DNA of 64,000 nucleotides from assembly GCA_015057625.1 (NCBI GenBank), contig SVDZ01000005.1, positions 60,949-124,948 of the forward strand. Direction: 5' to 3'. The stretch is from Lachnospiraceae bacterium. GTDB taxonomy: Bacteria; Bacillota; Clostridia; Lachnospirales; Lachnospiraceae. Shown here piece after piece: positions 16,389 to 26,566 of this stretch (positions are counted from its first letter, which is position 1; every line of letters starts with the position of its first letter). Position numbers and translations under genes: made by a program. The notes under the pieces were generated by a model. It did not search any database, had not been told where the DNA came from, and saw nothing but the letters and a program-made list of their open reading frames with translations.

Positions 16389-17921
16389 TTATATTAATAC
16401 CTTTTTTCTTTTTTTGAATATTTTTTCACAAAAAGATCTGACAATATCCTTTTCGTATTCATTAAACCCTTTTATCCACATTACTCCAAAAAACAATGCA
16501 CAATAAACTGCAGCCGATACAAAAAATATTATTATATTATTAATTGCAATAAATCTAGCAATAACATAACCTATAACACCAACAAATAATACAGGCAATA
16601 CAATCTTTTCTATTTCTCGCCAAAAACGTGGAATATCAATTTCAACCTTCTTATAATTATAAATATTCATTATAATTACATTTCCTAATATTACTGCTAT
16701 CGATGTACCTATTGCACTTCCTACTTCTCCAAAATGTTTTGCAAGAGGAATACTTATAGCGAAATTTCCTATCGCAATACACAAATATACGATTGAACGA
16801 AATTTATGCATATTCTTTGCTCTTTGTATTTCAATGCTAATATTTTGAATTAACGGAACAGTAGTTGGAACCATGATAATCAATGCTATCCAATATGCAT
16901 TCTGATACCCTTCACCTGCCCAGATTCTAATAAATGTCTGTCCAAATACAATAAATCCACTTAAAATCAACGAAATAACAATAAACTGTATTCTTCCCAC
17001 TTTTATAAACAAATCAGTAATTTTATCATTTTCTTCTTCCTTTGCAATCATTCTATTCACTCTAGGAATAAACACTGTTGAAATTGCTGCAGAAAAAGAA
17101 ATATAATACTGATTCAAAGAAGCACCTATTGAATATATCGCAATACTTTTAGTAGTTCTAACCATTCCTAACACAAACTTATCTACTGAATAATTTAAAG
17201 TATCTGTAAGCATATTTATAAAAATAAAAAATGAAAAAGCAGATACTTCTTTTAACAATTTAACTTCCATTCTTTTAAAACAGAACTTAATGTGTAAATA
17301 CTTATTATTATAGTAAATATCTGCAGAAAGCTTTGTTACTGCAACTATTGTAGCCGCAAATACTAATCCTTCAGATTTGAATCCCATGATTAACAGCATT
17401 AACACTAATAGTGGATTTAAAATTGAACTAACTAATGATAATACCCTCTGAAATAAATATCTCTCATGTGCTGTTATATTTGCATTATAAACACTATTTG
17501 GAAACATAATCGCAACATTAAATACCATTAATATCATTAATTTGCGCATTTTAACTAATTCACTTTGTGTCAATCCATTGGAGAAAATATTATCGACATT
17601 CAATATTAGTATTGTTCCAAATATTATTGCTAACAATGACATTGTAAGAAAGCAAATCATAAACATACCGTTTAATCTTGCTATTCCATCTTCATCATTA
17701 TCCTTTTTATATCTGGAATAAAATCTTATATATGCACTGCCAAATCCAAAATTCAACAATCCTAAGTATGAAACAACCGAGTAAGCTAATTGGAATAATC
17801 CATACTCATTCTGTCCTAACATACGTAACATTATAGGTGTATATATTATGGAAATGCCATTCGTCAACACTATTGATACATAAGATAATATAACACCTGC
17901 TTTTAATTGATTTACTTTCAT
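16389..17921 (-). CDS. wzx: Wzx-type polysaccharide flippase
   Basis: This 510-residue polytopic membrane protein has about 12-14 hydrophobic segments. It belongs to the polysaccharide/oligosaccharide exporter family (PST/MOP superfamily): an N-terminal VILSYVSIVLTNGISIIYTP, then YGLFQLAYSVVSYLGLLNFGFG, then AYIRFYSRYK near residue 60. It should move lipid-linked repeat units across the cytoplasmic membrane. It follows the glycosyltransferase gene with a 2-bp gap and precedes capE. Together with the EpsG-like polymerase upstream it marks a Wzx/Wzy-type pathway. Confidence 0.9.
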   Translation of the reverse strand: MKVNQLKAGVILSYVSIVLTNGISIIYTPIMLRMLGQNEYGLFQLAYSVVSYLGLLNFGFGSAYIRFYSRYKKDNDEDGIARLNGMFMICFLTMSLLAIIFGTILILNVDNIFSNGLTQSELVKMRKLMILMVFNVAIMFPNSVYNANITAHERYLFQRVLSLVSSILNPLLVLMLLIMGFKSEGLVFAATIVAVTKLSADIYYNNKYLHIKFCFKRMEVKLLKEVSAFSFFIFINMLTDTLNYSVDKFVLGMVRTTKSIAIYSIGASLNQYYISFSAAISTVFIPRVNRMIAKEEENDKITDLFIKVGRIQFIVISLILSGFIVFGQTFIRIWAGEGYQNAYWIALIIMVPTTVPLIQNISIEIQRAKNMHKFRSIVYLCIAIGNFAISIPLAKHFGEVGSAIGTSIAVILGNVIIMNIYNYKKVEIDIPRFWREIEKIVLPVLFVGVIGYVIARFIAINNIIIFFVSAAVYCALFFGVMWIKGFNEYEKDIVRSFCEKIFKKRKKVLI

Positions 17922-17923
17922 CT

Positions 17924-18919
17924 CTATCTCCTATTCATTATCTGGAAGAAGATAATATCGAACATATCATCAATAATTAATAATCTATCAATCACTTTAT
18001 TTCTTTTAAATTTCATAAGAAATAGTGTGAAATCAAATTTCTTAATTCCTGTGACAGATTTATATTCATTGATCGCATCACTTTTTCTTCCATTTTCATA
18101 AGCAATACGCATACGTCTTTTACAAAAATCATTTTGTACAATATTAATATCCTTTTGTGGAATATCAGGAAAATGTTGCATAGTTTCAGTTATAATTTTT
18201 TCTACATTTCGGGAATAATCAATTCGTTTCTCATATGTTTTATTTCCACCTAAATGAGAATGACTATCCTCATAGACTATATATCCATATTGTGGTTCGT
18301 CAATGTATCCGCATTCATATTTGAATGCCATAGGAATTAACATTTGTATATTTTGTCCGAATTTAGTCTCAAAAATATATTTTTCTGGATTTGCTTCTAG
18401 AAATTTTGACCACCTTATCATATAACAGCCACAACAATAAAAAGTTTTAAATCTTATACATTCTTTATATATATTATTCCGTTTCAAATTTTTTGACTTT
18501 ACAACTAGATTACTTCTATCTTCTAAATCACTTGATTTCAGCACATATGCATTCGTTCTAACAAATGCATATTCAGGATGTTTTTCTAAATAATCAACTT
18601 TTGAACCAACTGAATTATTCATAAGAATATCATCAGCATCCGGCCACATCAAATACTCCCCTGTCACATAATTTAAACCATTCTTCAAAGCAGAGGCCGC
18701 TCCTCCATTTTTTTGAACAATATACTTAATAATAAATCCATTACGCTCAAATTGGGGAATATATTTTTTTATTATTTTCTCTGTTCCATCTGTAGAACCA
18801 TCATTTACTAGTATTAATTCAATATTAGTGTATTCCTGATTAAGTATACTATCTAAGTAATTATGTATTTTATTTTCCATGTTATAACATGGAGTGACAA
18901 TACTTACGAGTGGTTTCAT
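17924..18919 (-). CDS. Family 2 glycosyltransferase
   Basis: This is an inverting GT-A glycosyltransferase of about 331 residues. It opens MKPLVSIVTPCYNMENKI, followed by ELILVNDGSTDGT and MWPDADDI with the metal-binding D-x-D equivalent. Gram-positive capsule loci use such enzymes to extend the lipid-linked repeat on the cytoplasmic face. The ATG at 18919 is preferred, with GAGGGA 9 nt upstream. A GTG at 18937 would overlap the previous stop by 4 bp and is the alternative. The donor sugar cannot be told from the sequence. Confidence 0.88.
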   Translation of the reverse strand: MKPLVSIVTPCYNMENKIHNYLDSILNQEYTNIELILVNDGSTDGTEKIIKKYIPQFERNGFIIKYIVQKNGGAASALKNGLNYVTGEYLMWPDADDILMNNSVGSKVDYLEKHPEYAFVRTNAYVLKSSDLEDRSNLVVKSKNLKRNNIYKECIRFKTFYCCGCYMIRWSKFLEANPEKYIFETKFGQNIQMLIPMAFKYECGYIDEPQYGYIVYEDSHSHLGGNKTYEKRIDYSRNVEKIITETMQHFPDIPQKDINIVQNDFCKRRMRIAYENGRKSDAINEYKSVTGIKKFDFTLFLMKFKRNKVIDRLLIIDDMFDIIFFQIMNRR

Positions 18920-18933
18920 TTCAAAGCTATCCC

Positions 18934-20061
18934 TCACATTCTTTTTTTTATTTTATTAATCAAACTTTTTTTTTGATAACTCTCAACTATTCCATTCCAT
19001 CCCATAAATATATATTTAATCCAAAATGTAGGATATTTAGGTCTCTTACTAGGTTTCAATAAATTAGGATTTTTTCTTGCTATTTCTTTAAAAGACGTTT
19101 CTTTATACTCAATATCATTCTTTATATTCTCAAACAATTGTTTTCCAACAATTGAATTAATTATCACAGCCGAAACACCAAAACCATCTTGAAATTCTGG
19201 CATGCTATTTTCAACACCCCAAAAATCCCCTATGGTAATATCTCCTTGTCTTGTATTGGATGCATAATTACAATTAAAACACGATTCTCTCAGGATTTTA
19301 TTTTCATTAAATAATGCTGAAAACATCCCAATATATTTACTTTCTGAATCAGCAGTTCCATCCTCGTATATGATTGATGGATCGCTATTTCTTCCATTGC
19401 CATTTTTTGTACGGAAAACAAATTCTTTAACTTTTTTATTTGCTTTTTTCTCAATATAATTGATATGTTTATTGAATAACATCGGCGATGGAACTCCATG
19501 GCAAATTATATCAACAAGTAAAAGATTTCCATTACAATCTCCAAACATCTTTTTGACCGCCCCCACTTGACATGGTGTACCTGAAAACAAAACGATTTTT
19601 CCTTCGCGTAAATCTTGTTTAATTCGATTATATATACCTTCGCAATCGCTCTGTACATATTTCGATGTTCTTGTCCTATTTCTATTTTCTACATCCTCAC
19701 ATCTAATGTGTGCTACATCACTTTTTGACACGAAAGCTGCCCCATAAACAACACCACCTTTTTCAATCACATAGTCCGTTAGTGCTGTATATATACCTCC
19801 TGATGAACTTTTCATTCTCGCTTCACTATTCTTGTTTTTCACTGCATAAGCTCTAATTTCAAATGTATTTGGTTCTTTCTTTTCACTAAATGCACATACC
19901 TTCGTACAAGCTCCACACTGTATACATAATGTTTTATCAATAACGGGATAATCAAATCCAAAAAAATCTCTCTTCTTTGAAATAGCACCTTTAGGACATA
20001 TATCAACACATACCATACATCCACAGCAATCTTTTTTTGTATTATATACTCTCATATTCAT
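18934..20061 (-). CDS. FrhB-like iron-sulfur protein of polysaccharide loci
   Basis: This 375-residue protein starts with two 4Fe-4S clusters (CCGCMVCVDICPKGA and CIQCGACTKVCAF) and continues with a coenzyme F420 hydrogenase/dehydrogenase beta-subunit domain (SSGGIYTAL, SGTPCQVGAVKK, DIICHGVPSP, GDITIGDFWG). Such proteins recur beside polysaccharide pyruvyl transferases in capsule loci, where their exact reaction is unknown; a reductive or flavin-dependent sugar modification is suspected. It overlaps the following pyruvyl transferase-type gene by 4 bp (20058-20061), showing translational coupling. The same domain is fused to a pyruvyl transferase in the gene at 21148-23448. Confidence 0.88.
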   Translation of the reverse strand: MNMRVYNTKKDCCGCMVCVDICPKGAISKKRDFFGFDYPVIDKTLCIQCGACTKVCAFSEKKEPNTFEIRAYAVKNKNSEARMKSSSGGIYTALTDYVIEKGGVVYGAAFVSKSDVAHIRCEDVENRNRTRTSKYVQSDCEGIYNRIKQDLREGKIVLFSGTPCQVGAVKKMFGDCNGNLLLVDIICHGVPSPMLFNKHINYIEKKANKKVKEFVFRTKNGNGRNSDPSIIYEDGTADSESKYIGMFSALFNENKILRESCFNCNYASNTRQGDITIGDFWGVENSMPEFQDGFGVSAVIINSIVGKQLFENIKNDIEYKETSFKEIARKNPNLLKPSKRPKYPTFWIKYIFMGWNGIVESYQKKSLINKIKKRM

Positions 20062-21125
20062 TTTTCCTCATTAAATATTTTTTCTAAATATGCTTTGGAT
20101 TCATTTCTCATTTTTTCCAAAATAGAGTTACATCTTTTAAAATCTATAGGTTGTGTATCTTCCACATTATTAATCAATCTATTACTCAATCCCACTGACT
20201 TTAACAGGTCAGTTATTCTTGCTCCCCTATTTGAAATCCCTTTAGAAATTTCAGAATTAAAATCGCAATTAAAATTAATAGCAAACGCTGTACCGTGAAA
20301 AGAATTTGTCACAACATATGATGCATTCATAAACAGATTTATCCATTCTTCTGGTCCAACTGCTCTGAGATTTTTAATTCCTTTGTATGTATGAAATGAG
20401 TCCGAAATATAGTAAATATCAAGCTTTTTTTGATTTGCAACTTTTCTTGCATGCTTAATCAAACTGCCTGATTCTGTCATTGTATATATTAGAAGATATT
20501 TTCTCTTTGGTACTCTTCCTTTAGCAATTCCTCTCCATTGTTCTTTATCCAATAAAAGCGTAGGATCTAGACATACTTCAACCGGCTTTTGAAGCATATT
20601 TTCTAACATTTCTTTTACTTCATATTCTCTGACTGATATATGCCTAAAAGATTGCAATAAATTTATATATTGTTGTTGATATTCTTTTTCAATAGTTCCC
20701 CCACCCATACTCGCTGCATATGATATTTTTTTATTATTATCTTTTACAAAATCCAAAAAATATGAGTGATCAACACCTAATCTTCTCTTTCCCCAAACTT
20801 GATCACTTCCTGTGATAATATAATCGTAATTCTGCGAGCATTTTTCCAAATCATTTTTCTGTATAGATTTTCCAATCAACAACTTTTTATTAAGAAAATT
20901 ATTAAATTTTATTCTTTTGGGTAATAACAATAATCCTCTAATCTTTGCCTTAAGCCCTTTTAAAAAAAAAGGGTTGGTATACATACTCTCAATGGATTTA
21001 CATCTATAATCTATAATTTCACATTTAACTTTAAAGTCACTTTCTATAACATTTCTCAATGCATAGGCCTGCAAAACTGCTCCATAGTTTATCGCTCTAT
21101 GAAAAGTCATAATACCACATTTCAT
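20058..21125 (-). CDS. Polysaccharide pyruvyl transferase
   Basis: This 355-residue protein of the WcaK/CsaB-like pyruvyl transferase family adds a pyruvate ketal from phosphoenolpyruvate to a sugar of the growing polymer. The N-terminus has TFHRAINYGAVLQAYALRN, the middle has YIITGSDQVW, and the conserved His lies in NSFHGTAFA near residue 277. The protein looks cytoplasmic. It is coupled by a 4-bp overlap to the FrhB-like gene downstream. The fused version of the same pair lies just upstream, so the operon carries this functional unit twice. Confidence 0.9.
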   Translation of the reverse strand: MKCGIMTFHRAINYGAVLQAYALRNVIESDFKVKCEIIDYRCKSIESMYTNPFFLKGLKAKIRGLLLLPKRIKFNNFLNKKLLIGKSIQKNDLEKCSQNYDYIITGSDQVWGKRRLGVDHSYFLDFVKDNNKKISYAASMGGGTIEKEYQQQYINLLQSFRHISVREYEVKEMLENMLQKPVEVCLDPTLLLDKEQWRGIAKGRVPKRKYLLIYTMTESGSLIKHARKVANQKKLDIYYISDSFHTYKGIKNLRAVGPEEWINLFMNASYVVTNSFHGTAFAINFNCDFNSEISKGISNRGARITDLLKSVGLSNRLINNVEDTQPIDFKRCNSILEKMRNESKAYLEKIFNEEK

Positions 21126-21147
21126 ACACTACTCACCTCACATCTTT

Positions 21148-23448
21148 TCAAAATCCTAACTTTCTGTGAATTTTCGCCCATAAAGAATTGCTAACATATT
21201 TTGTATAAGCATATTTAAACGATTTAGTTGCAACCAGATTAATAAAACTATCTCTCATTTTGTTTTCATTAACTGATTTAACAATAGAAGGATTCATTTT
21301 AATCAACACCTCTATTTCCAAATCATCTATTTCAAATTCATTCTTTATTTCGCAAAATAATTCTAACGCTTTATCTCCTCTTATAATCAGTGCAGATACC
21401 CCTCTATCATCTGAAAATATAGGCTTTATTTTCTTCACGCCCCACAAATCAGCCAGCGTAAAATCAGCACAACGTTCAATTCCTTTTGCTGCACAATTAT
21501 TACATGATTTTCTTAAGCATATATCAGAAATAAAACTTCTCAAAAAAGGATCTTCTTTTACATTCTTCCTGTATATTTTTCCATTCTCAAAAACTAACTT
21601 CATTGAGAATAATTTCCATCCTTCGGTTTTATCTCTAAAATAGCCTTCTACAATCTTCCCATAATACTTTTTCTCCAATTCCGCTTTATAGTTTTCCCAC
21701 ACTAACGGCGAAGGGACTCCATGACAAATAAAGTCAACTGTATACAAATTACAATACTCTTTCCTTAAATATGAATACAAACTATTTATCTGACATGGTG
21801 TTCCCGAGAAGAGAACTTTTCTACCATTTATAAGTTGCCTTTCAACTTGTTCAAAAGTATTTCCCATAACACTTTGTACATATTTTGACCCTAACATTTT
21901 TTCTAATTCTACCAATGTTGATGCACTTGAATGAACAACATTTATATTAGAGTCTAAAATACATCCAAATACGATTCCTCCACTTTTTATAATAGCGTTT
22001 CCTAAAGACCAAAAAACTCCACCAGAAGAACTAATATTTCTAATCTCACTATCACGATTAATCGCCAACATAACTTTATCTGGCAATTTAGTTTCGCCTC
22101 TATTTTGATAATGGCATACACTCCGACACTTTCCACAATTAATGCAATTGTGATTATCAACTACTGGATATAAAAAACCAAATTTGTCTGCTTTCATTTC
22201 TATACATTTTTGAGGACATACCTCGGCACATGCACCACATCCTGAGCAACTATCATCATTCCAATAAATCTTTTTATTTCTATCGATTTCAAATCCCTCT
22301 GTAATTTTTTTAATAGCATCTACAGTCGTTTTCTTGTACGTTTCATTTTTCTTCTCAAGTTGTCTTTTTATTTTGTCATAGTTTTTTTCTACAAACAAAA
22401 ACGAATTAATTAGTTCATCATTTTCCATTTTTTCTACATTTAAAACATACTTATCTGTTGTTTCAAATAAATCTTTCGCTATTCCTTTCGACTTAATTGA
22501 ATATCCAATCACAATCGTCGGAATGTTATTTGAATATGCTGCTATTGTAGAGTGTGTTCTTGCACCAATAAAAAACTTGCACTTTGAAATGCAATATTTA
22601 ATCATTTCACAGCTTAATTCTTGCTTGATTTCAATAAATCTTTGTTCATATTCTTTAAAACTGTTTTTTATGTCATTTAACTCAAAAGCATCTAATGTTC
22701 CCTCTTTATACACGTGTGGAACTAGTAATATTTTATAGTTTGTTTTTTCTAAAATGAAAGCAACAAATTTGATTACTGCATTATACGCTTTTGGATTTCT
22801 CTTAACAATTGGGCTAACATTTAACCCTACTATTGATTCCGAATCATCCAAATTCACCACACTTTTTTTCATATCTAAATTGAATGCAGGGTCTGCAATT
22901 TTCACTATTTTTTCGGGACTAACTCCTATCTTTATAAGGTTTTCTACCGTCAATGCTTCTCTTGGACAAATCAGATCGTAGCTTTTCAAGTCTTTTATCA
23001 TCTCATTTGTTATCAATTCATTTTCTATGGAACATCCCCATAATATAGTTTTTGCTCCTCGTTTATGTGCAAATCTATTTGCAGCATAATTTCCTACTGG
23101 TCTTCCATAACAATATGTATCTCCTCCAATTACAAAAACAACATCTCCCTTATTGACCAATTCAAAACATTTCTTTTGCTGATTTAATTCATCCAAATAG
23201 TAACTACCAAATATTTTCAAAAATAATTTAGCAATAATTTTTCTCATTCTAAATTTTCCATAATTAGATGTAGGCATAATTTTACATATTGTATTAATTC
23301 CTACTGCATAATCGTCCATCATATTATTAGTAAATAATGTAATATCTTCGACTTGATTTTGCTTCAATATTTTTACCGTAGAACGAACAATTGCCTCACA
23401 TCCTTTATTTACACTTCCAGTATGTCCTGTCAAAAAAACTTTTCCCAT
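21148..23448 (-). CDS. Fused pyruvyl transferase and FrhB-like iron-sulfur protein
   Basis: This 766-residue protein joins two families that are separate genes immediately downstream. Residues 1 to about 385 are a polysaccharide pyruvyl transferase (GHTGSVNKGCEAI, VIGGDTYCYG, GARTHSTIAAYSN). Residues about 395-766 carry two 4Fe-4S clusters (CSGCGACAEVCPQKC, CINCGKCRSVCH) and the FrhB-like domain (SSGGVFWSLGNA, SGTPCQINSL, DFICHGVPSPLVW). The fusion implies the two activities act on the same substrate. The ATG at 23448 is preferred over an in-frame GTG at 23457 because AAAGGTGAT lies 6-7 nt upstream. I see no frameshift; the junction reads through cleanly. Confidence 0.9.
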   Translation of the reverse strand: MGKVFLTGHTGSVNKGCEAIVRSTVKILKQNQVEDITLFTNNMMDDYAVGINTICKIMPTSNYGKFRMRKIIAKLFLKIFGSYYLDELNQQKKCFELVNKGDVVFVIGGDTYCYGRPVGNYAANRFAHKRGAKTILWGCSIENELITNEMIKDLKSYDLICPREALTVENLIKIGVSPEKIVKIADPAFNLDMKKSVVNLDDSESIVGLNVSPIVKRNPKAYNAVIKFVAFILEKTNYKILLVPHVYKEGTLDAFELNDIKNSFKEYEQRFIEIKQELSCEMIKYCISKCKFFIGARTHSTIAAYSNNIPTIVIGYSIKSKGIAKDLFETTDKYVLNVEKMENDELINSFLFVEKNYDKIKRQLEKKNETYKKTTVDAIKKITEGFEIDRNKKIYWNDDSCSGCGACAEVCPQKCIEMKADKFGFLYPVVDNHNCINCGKCRSVCHYQNRGETKLPDKVMLAINRDSEIRNISSSGGVFWSLGNAIIKSGGIVFGCILDSNINVVHSSASTLVELEKMLGSKYVQSVMGNTFEQVERQLINGRKVLFSGTPCQINSLYSYLRKEYCNLYTVDFICHGVPSPLVWENYKAELEKKYYGKIVEGYFRDKTEGWKLFSMKLVFENGKIYRKNVKEDPFLRSFISDICLRKSCNNCAAKGIERCADFTLADLWGVKKIKPIFSDDRGVSALIIRGDKALELFCEIKNEFEIDDLEIEVLIKMNPSIVKSVNENKMRDSFINLVATKSFKYAYTKYVSNSLWAKIHRKLGF

Positions 23449-23459
23449 TATTATCACCT

Positions 23460-24446
23460 TTATCTAAATCCCATAACTATTGGAATCCAGTTTAATTTAA
23501 TATACTTATCATTAATCCATCTCATAATTTGAACAACAAATACTCCTATTATTATCACAATTAATGGTGCAACAGCTTGAGTAATTATGAATCTATTATA
23601 TATATTATCTGTAACTCCTATTATCATAAAATGAATTAAATAAACAGTAAAACTGTCCTTTGATATTATCTCAAATATTATATTTTTCTCAACAATAAAA
23701 GATGTTATAGAAAATATACAAATCACTCCCAAGATATTATATGCCCATCCTAAATTTGAGAAATAATTTACAGGTGTCCTGTTCACAAAAACTATTATGA
23801 AAGCACATGAGAATAGCATAATACAAAGATTTTTGTATTTTGTCATAATATCAAATAACTTTCTGGTATCCATTATTTGTAAAAATTGACCTACGGCAAA
23901 ATATCCAATCCAATTTAGAATATTTAAATAATTAGTAATATGTAATGAATCAATAATATCATCAAGATAACCTCCTGAGGTTAATAACAATGACACTAAC
24001 GACAGCGCGATATATAATATATTACATCTCCAATTAGAGTAATAAAAAATAATAAAGCATAAAAATAAAACTGTCATATAATACAAATATGAACCATTTC
24101 CAATTATAAATTTTAAATACTCTATTATCGACATTGAGTGACTTAAAATAGCTTTATAACAGTATCCAACACTTCCCATAATAAACCAAGGTACTAATAC
24201 TGTCGTCGTTTTTCTTTTAAGCATTTCGTATATATTAGTCCATTTATTTTTATTATAGTAGTACGACGATATAATAAGGTATCCTACAACACCAATTGAA
24301 GAAATATGTGACCAAAATTGTTGAATGACAATCGGTGCAGTTTCTGATAATCCAATATGTGCAGATACAATTGATATTAAAAAGAATACTCTCGCATTAC
24401 TTGCAATTATTGAAATTTTTTTGTCGGCTTGCATTTCATCCATCAT
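23460..24446 (-). CDS. Membrane acyltransferase (family 3, OafA/WecH-like)
   Basis: This 328-residue polytopic membrane protein has about ten hydrophobic segments and belongs to the acyltransferase 3 family. FFLISIVSAHIGLSE near residue 20 contains the conserved His. Such enzymes O-acetylate polysaccharide sugars at the membrane using acetyl-CoA. AAGGAG lies 8 nt upstream of the ATG, and the start overlaps the end of the preceding glycosyltransferase gene by 11 bp. It probably decorates the same polymer as its neighbours. The acyl group is not determined by the sequence. Confidence 0.82.
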   Translation of the reverse strand: MMDEMQADKKISIIASNARVFFLISIVSAHIGLSETAPIVIQQFWSHISSIGVVGYLIISSYYYNKNKWTNIYEMLKRKTTTVLVPWFIMGSVGYCYKAILSHSMSIIEYLKFIIGNGSYLYYMTVLFLCFIIFYYSNWRCNILYIALSLVSLLLTSGGYLDDIIDSLHITNYLNILNWIGYFAVGQFLQIMDTRKLFDIMTKYKNLCIMLFSCAFIIVFVNRTPVNYFSNLGWAYNILGVICIFSITSFIVEKNIIFEIISKDSFTVYLIHFMIIGVTDNIYNRFIITQAVAPLIVIIIGVFVVQIMRWINDKYIKLNWIPIVMGFR

Positions 24447-25401
24447 TATTTTTTCTCCTTATTACTTTCTTAACAATAGGCGAAACAATCTTTCTAACTG
24501 GATTAACTCTTCCTACTTTGTACACTGAATCATCGTATACCACGTCACATATCACATATTTAGGATGCTTCATTGGAAAATTAATATCATGCGTAGGAAT
24601 GTAAAAGAAGTTTTTATTTTTTTTAAACCTTGTATTCGTTTGACTTTGCGCATGTGTTGATGTAATTCCAACACCAATGTTACAAATTTGATTTACACTC
24701 GGAGTAATTACAAGCATATTCTGTGAATATTTCACGAATCCCCACTGATTATCCCAATATGATAATTTTTCGCCATTTTCTCTTGAATAATTAGCTCTTA
24801 CCCATGTCGCCTTCCTAGATTTTGCAACATCTTTAAATGGAAACTGTTTTTCAATCAAATTCATTAAGTAATTGTCATTAACCCCCGATACATAATAGTC
24901 ATAATATTTATTCCATTTATTAGCCCATGTTGCCCATCCCCATATTGCTCCTGTTTTTGTAAAAAAATAATCTTGTTCACCACAATCCCATGTTTCGAAA
25001 TGATTTAATCCCGAAATATATGCAATTCGATCATCATCTTTATATTTTTCTAATAACTCATCACAATATCTAAAAAAACTATCATTAGGGATACAATCGT
25101 CTTCCAAAATAATCACTCTATCAAATATGTCTAAAGCCTTTTTAATTCCTGATTGTGGTCGAACGCCACATCCTAAATTTACCTCAGAATAATCTTTAAT
25201 AACATTACAACTCCAATCAACACTTTCCGCTATACGTCTACATTCCATTATGGCTTCTTTATCATTTTCATTTCTTGGTCCATCCTGGACAAGAATTAAA
25301 TTATCAGGTTGCGCCTTTCTAACTTTTTCAAAAACTTTGCCAAAAGTATCTGGTCTGTTAAAAAAAATTAACACCACCGGTGTTTTACATTTATAAGCCA
25401 T
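24436..25401 (-). CDS. GT-A fold glycosyltransferase (GNT-I-like/GT2 related)
   Basis: This is a protein of about 321 residues that starts MAYKCKTPVVLIFFNRPD and continues with NLILVQDGPRN and IILEDDCIPNDSFF, where EDD is the likely metal site. GAIWGWATWANKWNKYYDYY is a signature of this capsule glycosyltransferase group. It is expected to act on the cytoplasmic face during repeat-unit assembly. The ATG at 25401 is chosen because AAGGTGG lies upstream; a longer frame reaching 25461 lacks a site. It overlaps the previous pyruvyl transferase gene by 11 bp. Confidence 0.82.
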   Translation of the reverse strand: MAYKCKTPVVLIFFNRPDTFGKVFEKVRKAQPDNLILVQDGPRNENDKEAIMECRRIAESVDWSCNVIKDYSEVNLGCGVRPQSGIKKALDIFDRVIILEDDCIPNDSFFRYCDELLEKYKDDDRIAYISGLNHFETWDCGEQDYFFTKTGAIWGWATWANKWNKYYDYYVSGVNDNYLMNLIEKQFPFKDVAKSRKATWVRANYSRENGEKLSYWDNQWGFVKYSQNMLVITPSVNQICNIGVGITSTHAQSQTNTRFKKNKNFFYIPTHDINFPMKHPKYVICDVVYDDSVYKVGRVNPVRKIVSPIVKKVIRRKNNDG

Positions 25402-26551
25402 TCCTATTCCACCTTTCAAAAAAAGAGTCAAGCTGTTTATATAACTTACTTCTCTCCTCACTTATTTTTTTTGCTATGTTATCACATTCAACCGTATTTG
25501 ATTCAACTATTTCCTTTATCATTTTTTCCATTTTTTTTGGCGATTTACAAAACTCTGTTTGCGTAACTAGTCTATCTTTAGCTGTAAAGTATTTCATAAA
25601 AGAATAAACTTTCGACTGCCATCCAATGGCAACGACAGGAACACTGCAAATAACAGATGTGATTAGTGCATGCATACGACATCCAACAGTAACTATTGTT
25701 TTTGAGTATAATTCAAATAATTCTTCCTCGCTTTTGATTACTACTAATGTTACTTTTTCATCATTCTCAAAAGCCGATTTTACTTGTTCAGAATATTTCC
25801 TATCACCAGTTTCGCTTGCAAATAAACATATTTGATAATTATTATATTTTTTTCTCAAATTTCTTATCAATTCTATATAGCTATTAATCATTTTTGATTC
25901 GTATTCTTTTTCCGTTCCTACATATATATTAATCGCAATTGTATTTTTATCTTTTGTTTCTAATTTGGGTCTATAAAACAAAACTGGATCTCTCCAAACT
26001 TCAATCTCCCCACTGTATCCATTTTTCACACAAAAATCAAGTGATGCTTCATCTCGAACACTTATAAAATCCAATAATCGAAATGTTCTTTTTGCCAAAA
26101 CTTTTGATATCAAATTCGAGTACGGCCCAACACCGCAAAACAAGAAAAGCACTGGGATACCTTTCTTTTTTAACTCTCTTACTCTTCGATACATCGTAAT
26201 CGAATCACCTGGCAAAAAAGTTCCCAAATCCATCAAAGAATTACCTCCTGCAAAAATTGCAAGAGATACATTTTCAGAAGAAACTTCTTGTATTCCAAAT
26301 TTCTTTTTACTTTTTATTGCATAAATAAAGTCAATAATATTTCTAAATACTGAAATATTAAGTATAATTGTCTTCCACGATTCATCTATCTTATCATTTT
26401 CAATAAGTTTAGGCTCATTCATTCTTTTTCCAGATGTAATATCATGAAACAAACACTCAAACCTTTTGTCAAATATATTCATAATCATTTTTGCAATCAA
26501 TACATCCCCAATATTTCCACTTTCAAACCAACTATATATCAGAACTTTCAT
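25391..26551 (-). CDS. Polysaccharide pyruvyl transferase family protein
   Basis: This third pyruvyl transferase of the locus has 386 residues. The signatures are YSWFESGNIGDVLIAKM at residues 6-22, AIFAGGNSLMDLGTF near 95, RDEASLDFC near 168 and GCRMHALITSV near 290 with the conserved His. It is closer to the CsaB-like form than the two downstream copies, which suggests a different acceptor sugar. It probably ketal-pyruvylates the polymer in the cytoplasm. It lies 15 bp after the polymerase gene and overlaps the next gene by 11 bp. Confidence 0.87.
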   Translation of the reverse strand: MKVLIYSWFESGNIGDVLIAKMIMNIFDKRFECLFHDITSGKRMNEPKLIENDKIDESWKTIILNISVFRNIIDFIYAIKSKKKFGIQEVSSENVSLAIFAGGNSLMDLGTFLPGDSITMYRRVRELKKKGIPVLFLFCGVGPYSNLISKVLAKRTFRLLDFISVRDEASLDFCVKNGYSGEIEVWRDPVLFYRPKLETKDKNTIAINIYVGTEKEYESKMINSYIELIRNLRKKYNNYQICLFASETGDRKYSEQVKSAFENDEKVTLVVIKSEEELFELYSKTIVTVGCRMHALITSVICSVPVVAIGWQSKVYSFMKYFTAKDRLVTQTEFCKSPKKMEKMIKEIVESNTVECDNIAKKISEERSKLYKQLDSFFERWNRNGL

Positions 26552-26566
26552 GTTTAAATGTCATCC

